NCBI GenBank assembly: GCA_944323445.1
Contig: CALUSM010000018.1
Location: 1 to 51,116 of the forward strand
DNA length: 51,116 bases
Origin: an uncultured Bacteroidales bacterium
Lineage (GTDB): Bacteria; Bacteroidota; Bacteroidia; Bacteroidales; UBA932
Direction: 5' to 3'
Made by a program: the position numbers and the translations under genes. The first letter of the stretch is position 1. The number at the start of each line of letters is the position of its first letter. A model generated the notes under the pieces. The model did not search any database. It saw only the letters and a program-made list of their open reading frames with translations, and was not told the DNA's origin. Shown piece by piece: positions 44,343 through 51,116 of the stretch.

Positions 44343-44655
44343 CCCTGCCCGGGATGCCCGTCCGGAAGCCGGTATTCCTGTTTCCGGTTGACTGGAGAGT
44401 GCCGGGGAAAGTGCCTTTTCTCCACCACCTTCTCGAATTCGTTATGATCGGACCGGCCTCAGAGGCACCTCTTGCCAGCCCTGCCCCATATGCCCATCCG
44501 GAAGGTGCCGGGAAAAGTGCGGTTTTTCCACCACCTTCTTGATTTCGTTATGATCGGACCGGCCTCAGAGGCACCTCTCGCCAGCCCTGCCCCGTATGCC
44601 CATCCGGAAGGTGCCGACGAAAGTGATGTTGACCCGTCACCTTCTGGATTTTGTC
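44343..44655. repeat. Tandem repeat, three copies of a ~106-bp unit
   Basis: Copies start with CCCTGCCC at 44343, 44479 and 44585. The second and third are 106 bp apart. The first has about 30 extra bases. Shared blocks are GCCCATCCGGAAGGTGCCG, CACCACCTTCT and TTCGTTATGATCGGACCGGC. The third copy is truncated at its right end. No protein or known element was recognised. Confidence 0.8.
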
Positions 44656-44686
44656 GCCGGATATTTTGTATTTTGTCAATAATAAT

Positions 44687-44717
44687 TTGCACGCATGTAA
44701 AATATACTTTACATTTG
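44687..44717 (+). promoter_or_regulatory. Promoter with -33 TTG and -7 TACATTTG
   Basis: TTG (44687-44689), then 20 nt, then TACATTTG (44710-44717) is the full Bacteroidetes promoter layout. It precedes the membrane-protein gene by 31 nt. Confidence 0.65.
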
Positions 44718-44748
44718 CACAAGTAAAATTTACATAAATAAAACAGAT

Positions 44749-45213
44749 ATGAAATCTAAACATTATCTTCTTTCCTACAAATGGCAGACGGCAGGATGGA
44801 TACTCCTGGCAGTTGCCTTAATGCTGACTTGTCTAATTGTTGGTGTAGGACTTTACATGACAATGAGCGAGGCTGTTACGAAACTATTTGTCGCGGCTGT
44901 TTATGTCGTGACCGCTGTTTCGCTGCTGCTGATAGCATTTTCGGAGGAGAGGCAGGAGGACGAATTCATTAAGTCGCTGCGGGGAAGGTCGCTGGCTGCT
45001 GCGGCTTGCGTGGCATTTGTGCTGTCCATAATCTGGTTCTGCGTGAGCAATGTAGGCCAGATGTATCTCCCTTTGCAGAAGGGTGACGATCTGTGGTGGA
45101 AATTCAGCTTAGTGGATAATTATCTGTCAATCATCCCGATGTTCTTCCTTTACATCGTTATTTTCAAAGCGAGTCTGTGGGTCTATAGATGGAGGAGCCG
45201 CCATGAAGAATAA
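44749..45213 (+). CDS. Four-helix membrane protein, partner of an HTH regulator
   Basis: The 154-residue product has four predicted membrane helices (about 17-37, 44-63, 81-99 and 126-144), short loops and a basic C-terminus (WRSRHEE). I do not recognise the family with confidence; a DUF2975-like small membrane protein is one possibility. Its last 11 nt overlap the start of the HTH gene. This coupling of a small membrane protein with a YozG-like regulator is common in Bacteroidetes and Firmicutes and suggests a sensing or autoregulated role, but the function is unknown. Confidence 0.75.
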   Translation: MKSKHYLLSYKWQTAGWILLAVALMLTCLIVGVGLYMTMSEAVTKLFVAAVYVVTAVSLLLIAFSEERQEDEFIKSLRGRSLAAAACVAFVLSIIWFCVSNVGQMYLPLQKGDDLWWKFSLVDNYLSIIPMFFLYIVIFKASLWVYRWRSRHEE

Positions 45214-45394
45214 CATCCGCGTCGAGAGGGCTGTCCTGCGCATATCTCAGCAGCAGCTGGCCGAGGCCGTCGGAGTCTCCCGCCAGACCATTTACGCCAT
45301 CGAGAACGGGAAGTTCATTCCCTCCACCGAGCTGGCACTGAAACTTTCGGCCTATTTCGGGAAGACTGTCAATGAGCTTTTTCAGCTGGATTGA
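45203..45394 (+). CDS. Small XRE-family HTH regulator (YozG-like)
   Basis: The 63-residue product is almost only a Cro/CI-type helix-turn-helix: RISQQQLAEAVGVSRQTIYAIENGK, residues about 13-37 (two parts: RISQQQLAEAV, GVSRQTIYAIENGK), followed by the family ending LALKLSAYFGKTVNELFQL. It would bind DNA as a dimer and probably controls its own operon. It overlaps the membrane-protein gene upstream by 11 nt. Confidence 0.9.
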   Translation: MKNNIRVERAVLRISQQQLAEAVGVSRQTIYAIENGKFIPSTELALKLSAYFGKTVNELFQLD

Positions 45395-45416
45395 ACGGAG
45401 TGTCGGCAAAATATAT

Positions 45417-45424
45417 TAAATTTG
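45417..45424 (+). promoter_or_regulatory. Promoter -7 box (TAAATTTG) with -33 TTG
   Basis: TAAATTTG matches TAnnTTTG, with TTG at 45391-45393 (23-nt spacing). It lies 18 nt before the DUF3791 gene. Confidence 0.55.
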
Positions 45425-45442
45425 TAGCAAATCCCTTTAATT

Positions 45443-45667
45443 ATGAGCAGAGAGGAGAAGAATAGGATCGCATTTTATATAGCATGTATAGGAGCTTTCG
45501 CTGAGAGGTTCTCCATAAGCAATGCTTTTGCATACAGCTATCTGTCTCAATATAAAGGGTTGGAACTGATATACGATTACTACGATATCGAGCATACGTT
45601 CTCTATAGATGATGCAGTAGAGGATATGCAGAAAATATGTCGGCGGAATGGAGGTCCGCTCGTATGA
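45443..45667 (+). CDS. DUF3791 family protein
   Basis: The 74-residue product has the DUF3791 pattern: a helical start (EEKNRIAFYIACIGAFAERF), then the conserved AYSYLSQYKGLELIYDYYDIEHT and DAVEDMQKICRRNGG (in parts). DUF3791 genes usually stand just before a DUF3990 gene, a family I place near ADP-ribosyltransferases. The pair may act like a toxin-antitoxin or signalling couple. Here the stop overlaps the ATG of a shrunken DUF3990 gene, so this copy has lost its normal partner. Confidence 0.75.
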   Translation: MSREEKNRIAFYIACIGAFAERFSISNAFAYSYLSQYKGLELIYDYYDIEHTFSIDDAVEDMQKICRRNGGPLV

Positions 45668-45783
45668 TACTGTATCATGGCTCAAATATAGAGGACCCGG
45701 ATACCGGTCTATATTATCAGAGTCCAGTATATGTCTTCGATTTTCTGAAAGATGAATTTAATGCGGCCGGGATTGAGCATTAA
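45664..45783 (+). pseudogene. Truncated DUF3990-like gene (N- and C-terminal ends joined)
   Basis: The frame reads MILYHGSNIE, the typical DUF3990 start, then within a few codons reaches LYYQSPVYVFDFLKDEF and stops after 39 residues. Full DUF3990 proteins are about 150-170 residues, so the middle has been deleted in frame or nearly so. ATGA overlaps the DUF3791 stop. The 3' end overlaps the next gene's start. Confidence 0.55.
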
Positions 45784-46120
45784 GCGGAAAGCGCATCTGA
45801 CGGCTATGTACGCCAGAAATTTCCTGATGGTATCGGGGATATGCAGCTTGTCTGCGTTCATTGCTCTGGCGGTGATGGACGCGGATAGGGCCGGACTCGC
45901 AGCGATGGCCGGGATGCTGTCGCTGATGAAGCTGTTCCTGACCGGGATACTGGTGCTGCTTAGAATGTTGGACCGCGGCCGGGGCGACCGGGAGTTTTTC
46001 TATATCAATCTCGGGCTTTATCCGCACCGGATGACGGCTGCGGCTGTGATTCTCGACCTTGCGGTATATGCTGTGGGACTGACCGTTATAATCTTGATTA
46101 AAAATGCCCTGCAGTACTGA
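45752..46120 (+). CDS. Small three-helix membrane protein beside an ABC ATPase
   Basis: The 122-residue product has a basic N-terminus and three predicted membrane helices (about 24-43, 48-72 and 96-116). No family was recognised. It overlaps the truncated DUF3990 gene at its start and the ABC ATPase gene at its end (17 nt). The most likely role is that of a small membrane partner of that ATPase, but it is much shorter than a normal ABC permease. ATG at 45761 is an alternative start. Confidence 0.65.
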   Translation: MNLMRPGLSIKRKAHLTAMYARNFLMVSGICSLSAFIALAVMDADRAGLAAMAGMLSLMKLFLTGILVLLRMLDRGRGDREFFYINLGLYPHRMTAAAVILDLAVYAVGLTVIILIKNALQY

Positions 46121-46844
46121 GACACATAAAGTGCATACGCTGCTTGCCGACAGCATAACCCTCTCTTTCGGACGGCAGAATGTCCTGAACGGAGCCTGGC
46201 TGCGGTCTCAGACCGGCATGGTCACGGGGCTGCTGGGCCGCAACGGAAGCGGCAAGTCCTCGATGTTCCGTGCGGTGATGGGGCAGCTTAGGGCTCAGAA
46301 TTGCTTTGTGCGTGTGGACGACGAAACCGTCTCGGATGCCTTGCAAGGCGGCAGCGCTTCATGGCTGCCGTGGTCCGTGACCGGAGGCCTCTTCCGGAAC
46401 AGCTCCGTGGCCCGCTGTCTCAAGTACCTGCCTCAAGGCAACTTCCTGCCGCCGAAGATGACCCTGCGCCGGATATTCGAATATTACGCGATGGACTACG
46501 GAGAACTCGCCGAGGCATTCCCCCAATTCGCACAATATCAGGATGCCCAGGTGCGGGAACTGTCCTCGGGAGAAGTGCGCATCGCCGGGATATGGCTGGT
46601 GCTGTGCTCCCCGGCTCCGTTCTGCATCCTCGACGAGCCGTTTTCCTTCCTCGCCCCGGTGGCGGTGGAACGGATACAGGACCTCATCCGCCGCCAGAAG
46701 TCCTCCAAAGGCATCATCCTCTCCGACCACAACTACAACGCCCTCCTCGAAGTCTCCGACGAAGTCCTCCTGCTCTCCGACGGCTATGTCCATCAGGTCC
46801 GGGACCGCAGCGACTTGGTGCGGTACGGCTACTGCCGGCAGTAA
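46104..46844 (+). CDS. ABC transporter ATP-binding protein
   Basis: All motifs of an ABC ATPase are present in 246 residues: Walker A GRNGSGKSS (45-53), Q-loop Q111 (YLPQGNF), signature LSSGE (153-157), Walker B CILDEP (174-179 region) and H-loop H209 (LSDHNYN). The region between Walker A and the signature has a family-specific insertion (ASWLPWSVTGGLF). It overlaps the membrane-protein gene by 17 nt; a GTG at 46131 would avoid the overlap and begins directly before LLADSITLSFG. No full-length permease is nearby, so the transported substrate, if any, is unknown. Confidence 0.85.
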   Translation: MPCSTETHKVHTLLADSITLSFGRQNVLNGAWLRSQTGMVTGLLGRNGSGKSSMFRAVMGQLRAQNCFVRVDDETVSDALQGGSASWLPWSVTGGLFRNSSVARCLKYLPQGNFLPPKMTLRRIFEYYAMDYGELAEAFPQFAQYQDAQVRELSSGEVRIAGIWLVLCSPAPFCILDEPFSFLAPVAVERIQDLIRRQKSSKGIILSDHNYNALLEVSDEVLLLSDGYVHQVRDRSDLVRYGYCRQ

Positions 46845-47291
46845 CAGCAGTCTTGGTGCAGTCTTCCATTCTTCTCTTCCACATCTTTTCAATCTGTAAT
46901 GAATTCTTTTTCCTACTTCGTTGATTGAGAGGAGTTTATGTGAATTTTGCAAAAACAGATACATGGTGCATTGCAAGTTACGGTTTCAAAAATAGGGGCC
47001 AGAGGTGTCTGTAGCGTGGGTGAGGTGATTTTTATCTTTTCAGTCTGTAAGAAATAGTTTCCGCTATTTCGTTGATTAAAAGTAGTATATGTAAGTTTTG
47101 CGAAAACAGACTGTGAGGTGTGTTACGGGCTGCTATGCTTAAAATATGCCTCAAAGGTATCTGTGATGGGGGCGAGAAGGTTTTGTGTCAATCAGTCTGT
47201 AGTAGCGTGAATCTGATAACCATCTGAATTCTACTAAGATACATGATGCTTGTGAAAACAGATAGGGTGGAAGGATGTCGAAACAATTCTA
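46845..47291. other. Repeat-bearing spacer of about 450 nt
   Basis: AT-rich spacer between the ABC gene and the convergent S41 gene. It consists almost entirely of the three repeat units described at 46892-47263. No supported gene was found; reading frames through the repeats are short. Confidence 0.6.
46892..47263. repeat. Three tandem ~150-bp repeats with paired ends
   Basis: Units begin at about 46892, 47041 and 47193, spaced 149 and 152 nt. Each has a complementary pair about 70 nt apart: ATCTGT/ACAGAT (46892-46897, 46955-46960), CAGTCTGT/ACAGACTG (47041-47048, 47106-47113) and GTCTGT/ACAGAT (47195-47200, 47258-47263). The outer pair is A-U, G-C and G-U in turn. TTCGTTGATT and TTTTGC.AAAACAGA are conserved in units one and two. 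Unit two has a further 7-bp hairpin (47051-47070). Function unknown. Confidence 0.7.
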
Positions 47292-49514
47292 CTACTTCAA
47301 AAGACTCAGCGCATATTCTATCTGTGTATCGGTGCCGGCTGCGATATCATCAACCTTCTGTGGTACAAGGTGGTCAATCCTTACACCGCTGCGCTGGCAT
47401 TGTCCTCCGTCCGGGTATTCGACTCCTGCACCACCGATTTGGAAAACAAAGTCTCCAGGCAGGGAAAGCCGGACCACATTGCCGTCGGCTCCTGCGGTCG
47501 TACTGCCGACTGTCGTGACTTGCGGAGAACACTGCATCTGCATTACGAGGTATTCGGACGCACTTTGAGTCCGGCTGTCTACCAGCAGCACGATTCTTCT
47601 GTCCGGGCTGTAGTTGCGTCCGCGCCCGGTCATGTCGGAAATCCGGCGGGTGAACAGGCCGGGCCGCAGGATGTCCGGTGTGACAGCAAGTGCTATAGGG
47701 CTGGATGAGGGCATAAGGGACATCAGCCACATCTGCGCTGTATTCATAGGATAGTTCCGCTGGTCGACTATAAGCCTGTCGTATTTCAGACATTTTCGGA
47801 AATCATATGCGGATATGTCTTCTGCATGGATGTAGGCGGTCGAGTCATCAATTACATCGAAAGGCCGGAGTTCCTTCCCTCTGAACCATGTTAGGGTGGA
47901 CTGCCTTATTCCGCTGGAGTACAATGCTCTGCGGAATTTTCTGAAAGGCATCATTGCGGGTTTGAGAGTCAAGGTGTCTCTGTCACGGATTACAGTGTAG
48001 ACTGCATTTTTCCGGGCGTAAAATGAGATGCTCATGGCCATGTCGCGCTGAATGCAGCCAGGGTTGGAGGCAGCAATCAGTTTGCCTTTTCTCTCAACAA
48101 AGGCAGGAATTGACTCGCCATTTACAGCAATGACAGCATCACCGCGATGCAGGTCGCCGGTATCGGAACGGCAAGTCCATGTAACAATGTATTTCCCGTC
48201 GGTATATATCGTGGAGATGAACGGGGCTGCATACTTCATGTCATCAGGAACAGCGGCAGACCTTATCAGTTGCCGTAGAAATCCACCCGGCATATATGCG
48301 GCAAAGGAGTGCGAGTCATCGGTATAAACGGCCATGGAACTGAGGATATTTCCGTAACTTCTCCGGTCGGATACCTGCATTATGGCCGGTACGGCATACA
48401 GGAGCACTTCTTCCCATGGGCGGTCGGCAAGTTGCCTGTAGGGGTAGAAATACTGTACATAGTTCCATATACGGAAGACAGCCAGCAGTTTGACCCCGGC
48501 ATCATCGAAAGACATGCGCGGATAATCCCTCTCATTGCGGTCTTCAAGGGTTTGAATATACGGAACCTGATACAGATACCGGCACCAGGGGCTGCGCTCG
48601 GCTGCCGCGATCCTTCTAAGGATGACGGAAAGTTCCCGGCCCAGTACGGATTCGTCAAATATCCATCTGAGTGCATCGCAGGATGATATCCATACTGTAT
48701 CCTCAGATGTCCGGATGTTTCCGAGATTGCGGCACCATTCTGCCAGAGTGCTGTTCCGCTGAGCCGGCCCGGCATCCAGGACTATCGGAATCATCCTGAA
48801 TAGTTCCCTGTCCCAGTCCATGCATCCTTCTCTGACAGCCGGGTGAAAATATTTCAGGAAGCCCCAGACTTTTCCCAGGACGATAAGATTTTCCACCTGT
48901 GCCCGGGACAGTTCTGGGTCAGCAAGAAAAACTCCGCTGTGCCTGATATTTGTAAGGCGTGGTATTTTCTTATCGGTATTGACGGTCATGGCTTCCTCGG
49001 TTGAAGGAAACAGCACATTCATTCCTCCTATCCATATTTTCCCCGTTCCCTTTATACTTACCTCACAGTCGAACACATCAGCCTGTCTGCACAGCGGAAC
49101 CTCTATCCGGAATTCCTGCCACATCCTGGAAGAAACGGAGGAAAGGACATGGTGAAATTCTGCAATATGCTGTGTTTTTCTGCGGGCGGGATTGTCCCAT
49201 AATCTTACAGCGATATCCACTTCTCCGTCAAGCGAGTCAATGCGGATGCACCCGCTGACACGCATCTCTCCGCGACGGGCATTGACCTTTCCTGAAATTC
49301 CGGCCGACGGATAGAATCCGGACAGCCTCAGTGCCGGGCGGTTATTGAACAGTATGCCTGTATCCAATGATGAGGATGCAGTATCCCGCAACCATTCCCA
49401 GGCAGAGGGCGGGAGGGTGGACGTGCTCCGGAAATCTGCCGCATGAAAGCTTTGCCCTATGGCCGGAAAACAGCAGATGCAGAGTGAGAGCAGATATAGA
49501 GCCGGAAACTTCAT
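47292..49514 (-). CDS. Exported S41-family peptidase with PDZ-like domain
   Basis: The 740-residue product has a signal peptide (about 1-20). The N-terminal half is a beta-sandwich/helical region (about 30-330), then a PDZ-like stretch (GDAVIAVNGESIPAFVERKG), and the C-terminal tail-specific protease domain. The catalytic serine is S651 in SRTQSASEY, and GSTTAGADGNV follows as in S41 enzymes. It is periplasmic or surface-exposed; substrate unknown. It lies 6 nt after a second S41-like gene on the same strand. The pair may have arisen by duplication, but the two share only the overall layout. Confidence 0.85.
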   Translation of the reverse strand: MKFPALYLLSLCICCFPAIGQSFHAADFRSTSTLPPSAWEWLRDTASSSLDTGILFNNRPALRLSGFYPSAGISGKVNARRGEMRVSGCIRIDSLDGEVDIAVRLWDNPARRKTQHIAEFHHVLSSVSSRMWQEFRIEVPLCRQADVFDCEVSIKGTGKIWIGGMNVLFPSTEEAMTVNTDKKIPRLTNIRHSGVFLADPELSRAQVENLIVLGKVWGFLKYFHPAVREGCMDWDRELFRMIPIVLDAGPAQRNSTLAEWCRNLGNIRTSEDTVWISSCDALRWIFDESVLGRELSVILRRIAAAERSPWCRYLYQVPYIQTLEDRNERDYPRMSFDDAGVKLLAVFRIWNYVQYFYPYRQLADRPWEEVLLYAVPAIMQVSDRRSYGNILSSMAVYTDDSHSFAAYMPGGFLRQLIRSAAVPDDMKYAAPFISTIYTDGKYIVTWTCRSDTGDLHRGDAVIAVNGESIPAFVERKGKLIAASNPGCIQRDMAMSISFYARKNAVYTVIRDRDTLTLKPAMMPFRKFRRALYSSGIRQSTLTWFRGKELRPFDVIDDSTAYIHAEDISAYDFRKCLKYDRLIVDQRNYPMNTAQMWLMSLMPSSSPIALAVTPDILRPGLFTRRISDMTGRGRNYSPDRRIVLLVDSRTQSASEYLVMQMQCSPQVTTVGSTTAGADGNVVRLSLPGDFVFQIGGAGVEYPDGGQCQRSGVRIDHLVPQKVDDIAAGTDTQIEYALSLLK

Positions 49515-49520
49515 GGGCAG

Positions 49521-51116
49521 TTAAAGTAGGTCTTCAATAATTCTGACCGCATCCTCATAGCTCCCGATTCCGGCCGGAATATCCGGCTGCACTCCTGTCC
49601 CGTGATGCCTGCTGCCGTCGAGGTTGACGGCCTTGACCGCGGTCATCCGGAAGGGGAATGCGGGGAGCGGGAAGGTGCTGGCGTCACCGTTGGTGCCGGT
49701 GGTGGACGAGCCGATTACGGTGCCGAGGCCGTAGCCCTTGACCAGCATGAGGACGGTCTCGCACCAGCTCATGCTCTCAGGGCCGCAGAGAAAGTACACG
49801 GGCAGGTCAATGCGGGGTGCCGCAGGCCGGACGAAATCATCGCGGCTGTCCCAGCGCAGGTGCATCCGGTCCGGGAAGCAGGACAGCGGGGTGTGGAAGA
49901 GCGGGGCGGTGTTCAGGGCCGAGTCCGTCAGGTGGGCCAGGACGCGGTCGAAGTCCAGTGCGGGATATTCCCTCAGGTCAAATGCCACCGCGCGGTACTC
50001 TCCGGCAATGATGGAGTCCAGATATGGAAGGAATTCCTCATAGCACTCCATAGTCAGGGAAGGGTTGAATATCAGGATGCTGTCGATGACCTCCGCCCTT
50101 ACCTCCGCTTCCGTACCGGCGGTGTCCGCAGCCGGGGCGGCCGTTGTGTTTGCTTCCGCAAGGTAGTATGAGACAATGCCGAATCCCGGGTGGAGGGAGG
50201 CGGAAATGTCGAGGTGCGCGTCCCGGACCGGCCCCATTGTCCTGACCACAGCCGCATGGTAGGTGAGAATGTCCTCCCGCGACAGTATGCCGTCCTTCAG
50301 GGTGTCCATCGCCTCGAGCATTTCCGGAAGGTGGGCCTCCCACTGCAGGCCGTCCTCCTCGTGGTAGGGGTAGAAATGCTGGACGATGTTCCACCTTGCC
50401 GCGATGTCCGCCATGCGGAAGGCCTTTTCGCCCAATATCCCCTGCAGCTGCCTGCGCTTGTTGCCGCCGTAGGAGCGGAGGGCCTGTTTCCATTGTCTTT
50501 CAGCACCTTTGCAGAGGCCGGCCGTAGCTTTCTTCGAAAATGCGGCGGCGCTCTCCGCAAGGGGAAGGTTCAGCCAGAGGCTGTCGCTGACGCGGAAGGA
50601 GTAGATGGAGTCGGGGCGGGGTAATTCCGGAGCGGGGGAGGGCGTGCATTGTACCAGTTCCTTGTAGAACGGGCGGTAGTCCCTCAGCTCCTTCATGAAA
50701 ATCCGTGCATAGGAGGGAATCTGCACCTCCCCGCTGCCGTGGTGCAGCCAGTAGCGGTATTCCTCTGTCGGGAGGCCGTCCGCAAGTGTGCGTGTGCCAG
50801 GCTGCGGCTGCCGGGTGAGGGTCGCGTCCGGGGCCAGTACCTCGAGGTAGGGCTGCAGCACCGTTTCCAGTGTCTGTCCCTGTTCCAATGCCTTGAAGCG
50901 GGAGTATTCGATGAAGAACCAGTCGAAGCTGTTCCAGCCGGCGGTGAACGGGTTCGGGGAGTAGTAGTGGACGATGCCGGTGATTCGGGTGAGGGCCTGA
51001 AGGTCGCTTTTATGTGCTGCAGTGCCTATGGCGGCAGGATGGGCGGCGGACTGGAAGCAAGGGCCGGTGAGGAATAGGATTATGGAAAGTGCCGTGATAA
51101 CGTGATAAAGGTGCAT
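49521..51116 (-). CDS. Second S41-family peptidase-like protein
   Basis: The 531-residue product begins with a signal peptide (about 1-24, LSIILFLTGPCFQSAA). It shares the layout of its neighbour: HYYSPNPFTAG, NIVQHFYPYHEEDG, VRDAHLDISASLHPGFG and a C-terminal S41 domain. The likely nucleophile S450 stands in ESMSWCET, aligned to QSASEY of the neighbour, followed by GSSTTGTNGD. No clear PDZ domain is seen. The ATG is the last codon of the window, so a longer N-terminus cannot be excluded, but the signal peptide suggests the start is right. Confidence 0.8.
   Translation of the reverse strand: MHLYHVITALSIILFLTGPCFQSAAHPAAIGTAAHKSDLQALTRITGIVHYYSPNPFTAGWNSFDWFFIEYSRFKALEQGQTLETVLQPYLEVLAPDATLTRQPQPGTRTLADGLPTEEYRYWLHHGSGEVQIPSYARIFMKELRDYRPFYKELVQCTPSPAPELPRPDSIYSFRVSDSLWLNLPLAESAAAFSKKATAGLCKGAERQWKQALRSYGGNKRRQLQGILGEKAFRMADIAARWNIVQHFYPYHEEDGLQWEAHLPEMLEAMDTLKDGILSREDILTYHAAVVRTMGPVRDAHLDISASLHPGFGIVSYYLAEANTTAAPAADTAGTEAEVRAEVIDSILIFNPSLTMECYEEFLPYLDSIIAGEYRAVAFDLREYPALDFDRVLAHLTDSALNTAPLFHTPLSCFPDRMHLRWDSRDDFVRPAAPRIDLPVYFLCGPESMSWCETVLMLVKGYGLGTVIGSSTTGTNGDASTFPLPAFPFRMTAVKAVNLDGSRHHGTGVQPDIPAGIGSYEDAVRIIEDLL

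Larger units (their letters stand above)
44308..44748. other. Repeat-bearing spacer of 441 nt
   Basis: The spacer holds the tandem repeat at 44343-44655 and then an AT-rich promoter for the gene at 44749. The open frames in it repeat the same peptide because they are read through the repeat, so they are not taken as genes. Confidence 0.6.

Noticed and set aside
44343..44655. CRISPR array
   Set aside because: The units are about 106 bp with no short constant repeat alternating with unique spacers, and no cas gene is present. The 46892-47263 repeats fail the same test.
49521..50000. Loss of the catalytic serine in the second S41 protein
   Set aside because: On inspection S450 in ESMSWCET can be aligned with the serine of QSASEY in the neighbour, so inactivation cannot be claimed.

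Overview
This window looks like a chromosomal segment of a GC-rich member of the Bacteroidales. The evidence is a SusC/SusD pair, lipoproteins with Bacteroidetes-type signal peptides, few Shine-Dalgarno sequences, and repeated TAnnTTTG promoter -7 boxes. The family is uncertain; a Rikenellaceae-like lineage would fit the base composition. No rRNA, tRNA or CRISPR array was seen.

Layout. 1-745 is a scrapyard of broken genes: a frameshifted HipB-like antitoxin and an AAA/DUF4143 ATPase fragment. 748-2243 holds a small exported protein and an outer-membrane barrel. 2254-8632 is housekeeping: a Sel1-repeat protein, a Nudix hydrolase and recG on the minus strand, then pdxA and rnhA on the plus strand. 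8580-20787 is a hexuronate catabolism block: esterase, exuT-type transporter, eda, kdgK, a LacI-type regulator, uxaA, uxaB, uxaC and a GH43 enzyme. 20828-23842 is a large PEP/pyruvate-binding protein with receiver-like domains. 23929-42475 is a pectin utilization locus on the minus strand: DUF4861, kduI, kduD, a giant DUF4957/DUF5123-type surface protein, SusD, SusC, a PL1 pectate lyase, a GH105 hydrolase, a CE12-CE8 fusion and a GH28 polygalacturonase. 42633-44307 holds xpt and a zinc alcohol dehydrogenase. 44308-47291 is an accessory island with two unrelated tandem-repeat patches, an HTH/membrane pair, a DUF3791/DUF3990 remnant and a compact ABC system. 47292-51116 holds two tandem S41-family peptidases.

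How the genes work together. GH28, PL1, CE8 and CE12 would de-esterify and cut homogalacturonan and rhamnogalacturonan. SusC/D imports oligomers and GH105 removes the unsaturated uronate. KduI and KduD convert that product to 2-keto-3-deoxygluconate (KDG). ExuT imports hexuronates and UxaC/B/A convert galacturonate to KDG. KdgK and Eda then split KDG into pyruvate and glyceraldehyde-3-phosphate. A palindrome, TTTCGTGCACGTGCACGAAA, stands between the LacI-type regulator and kdgK. Degenerate copies lie between uxaB and uxaC and upstream of the GH28 gene, each next to a TAnnTTTG box. I infer that one LacI-type regulator coordinates both halves of the pathway; no hybrid two-component or anti-sigma regulator is visible.

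The least explained structures are three. One is a 155-nt element with a perfect 24-bp closing stem and three internal hairpins (14358-14512). The second is a triple ~150-bp repeat whose paired ends vary as A-U, G-C and G-U (46892-47263). The third is a ~106-bp tandem repeat (44343-44655).
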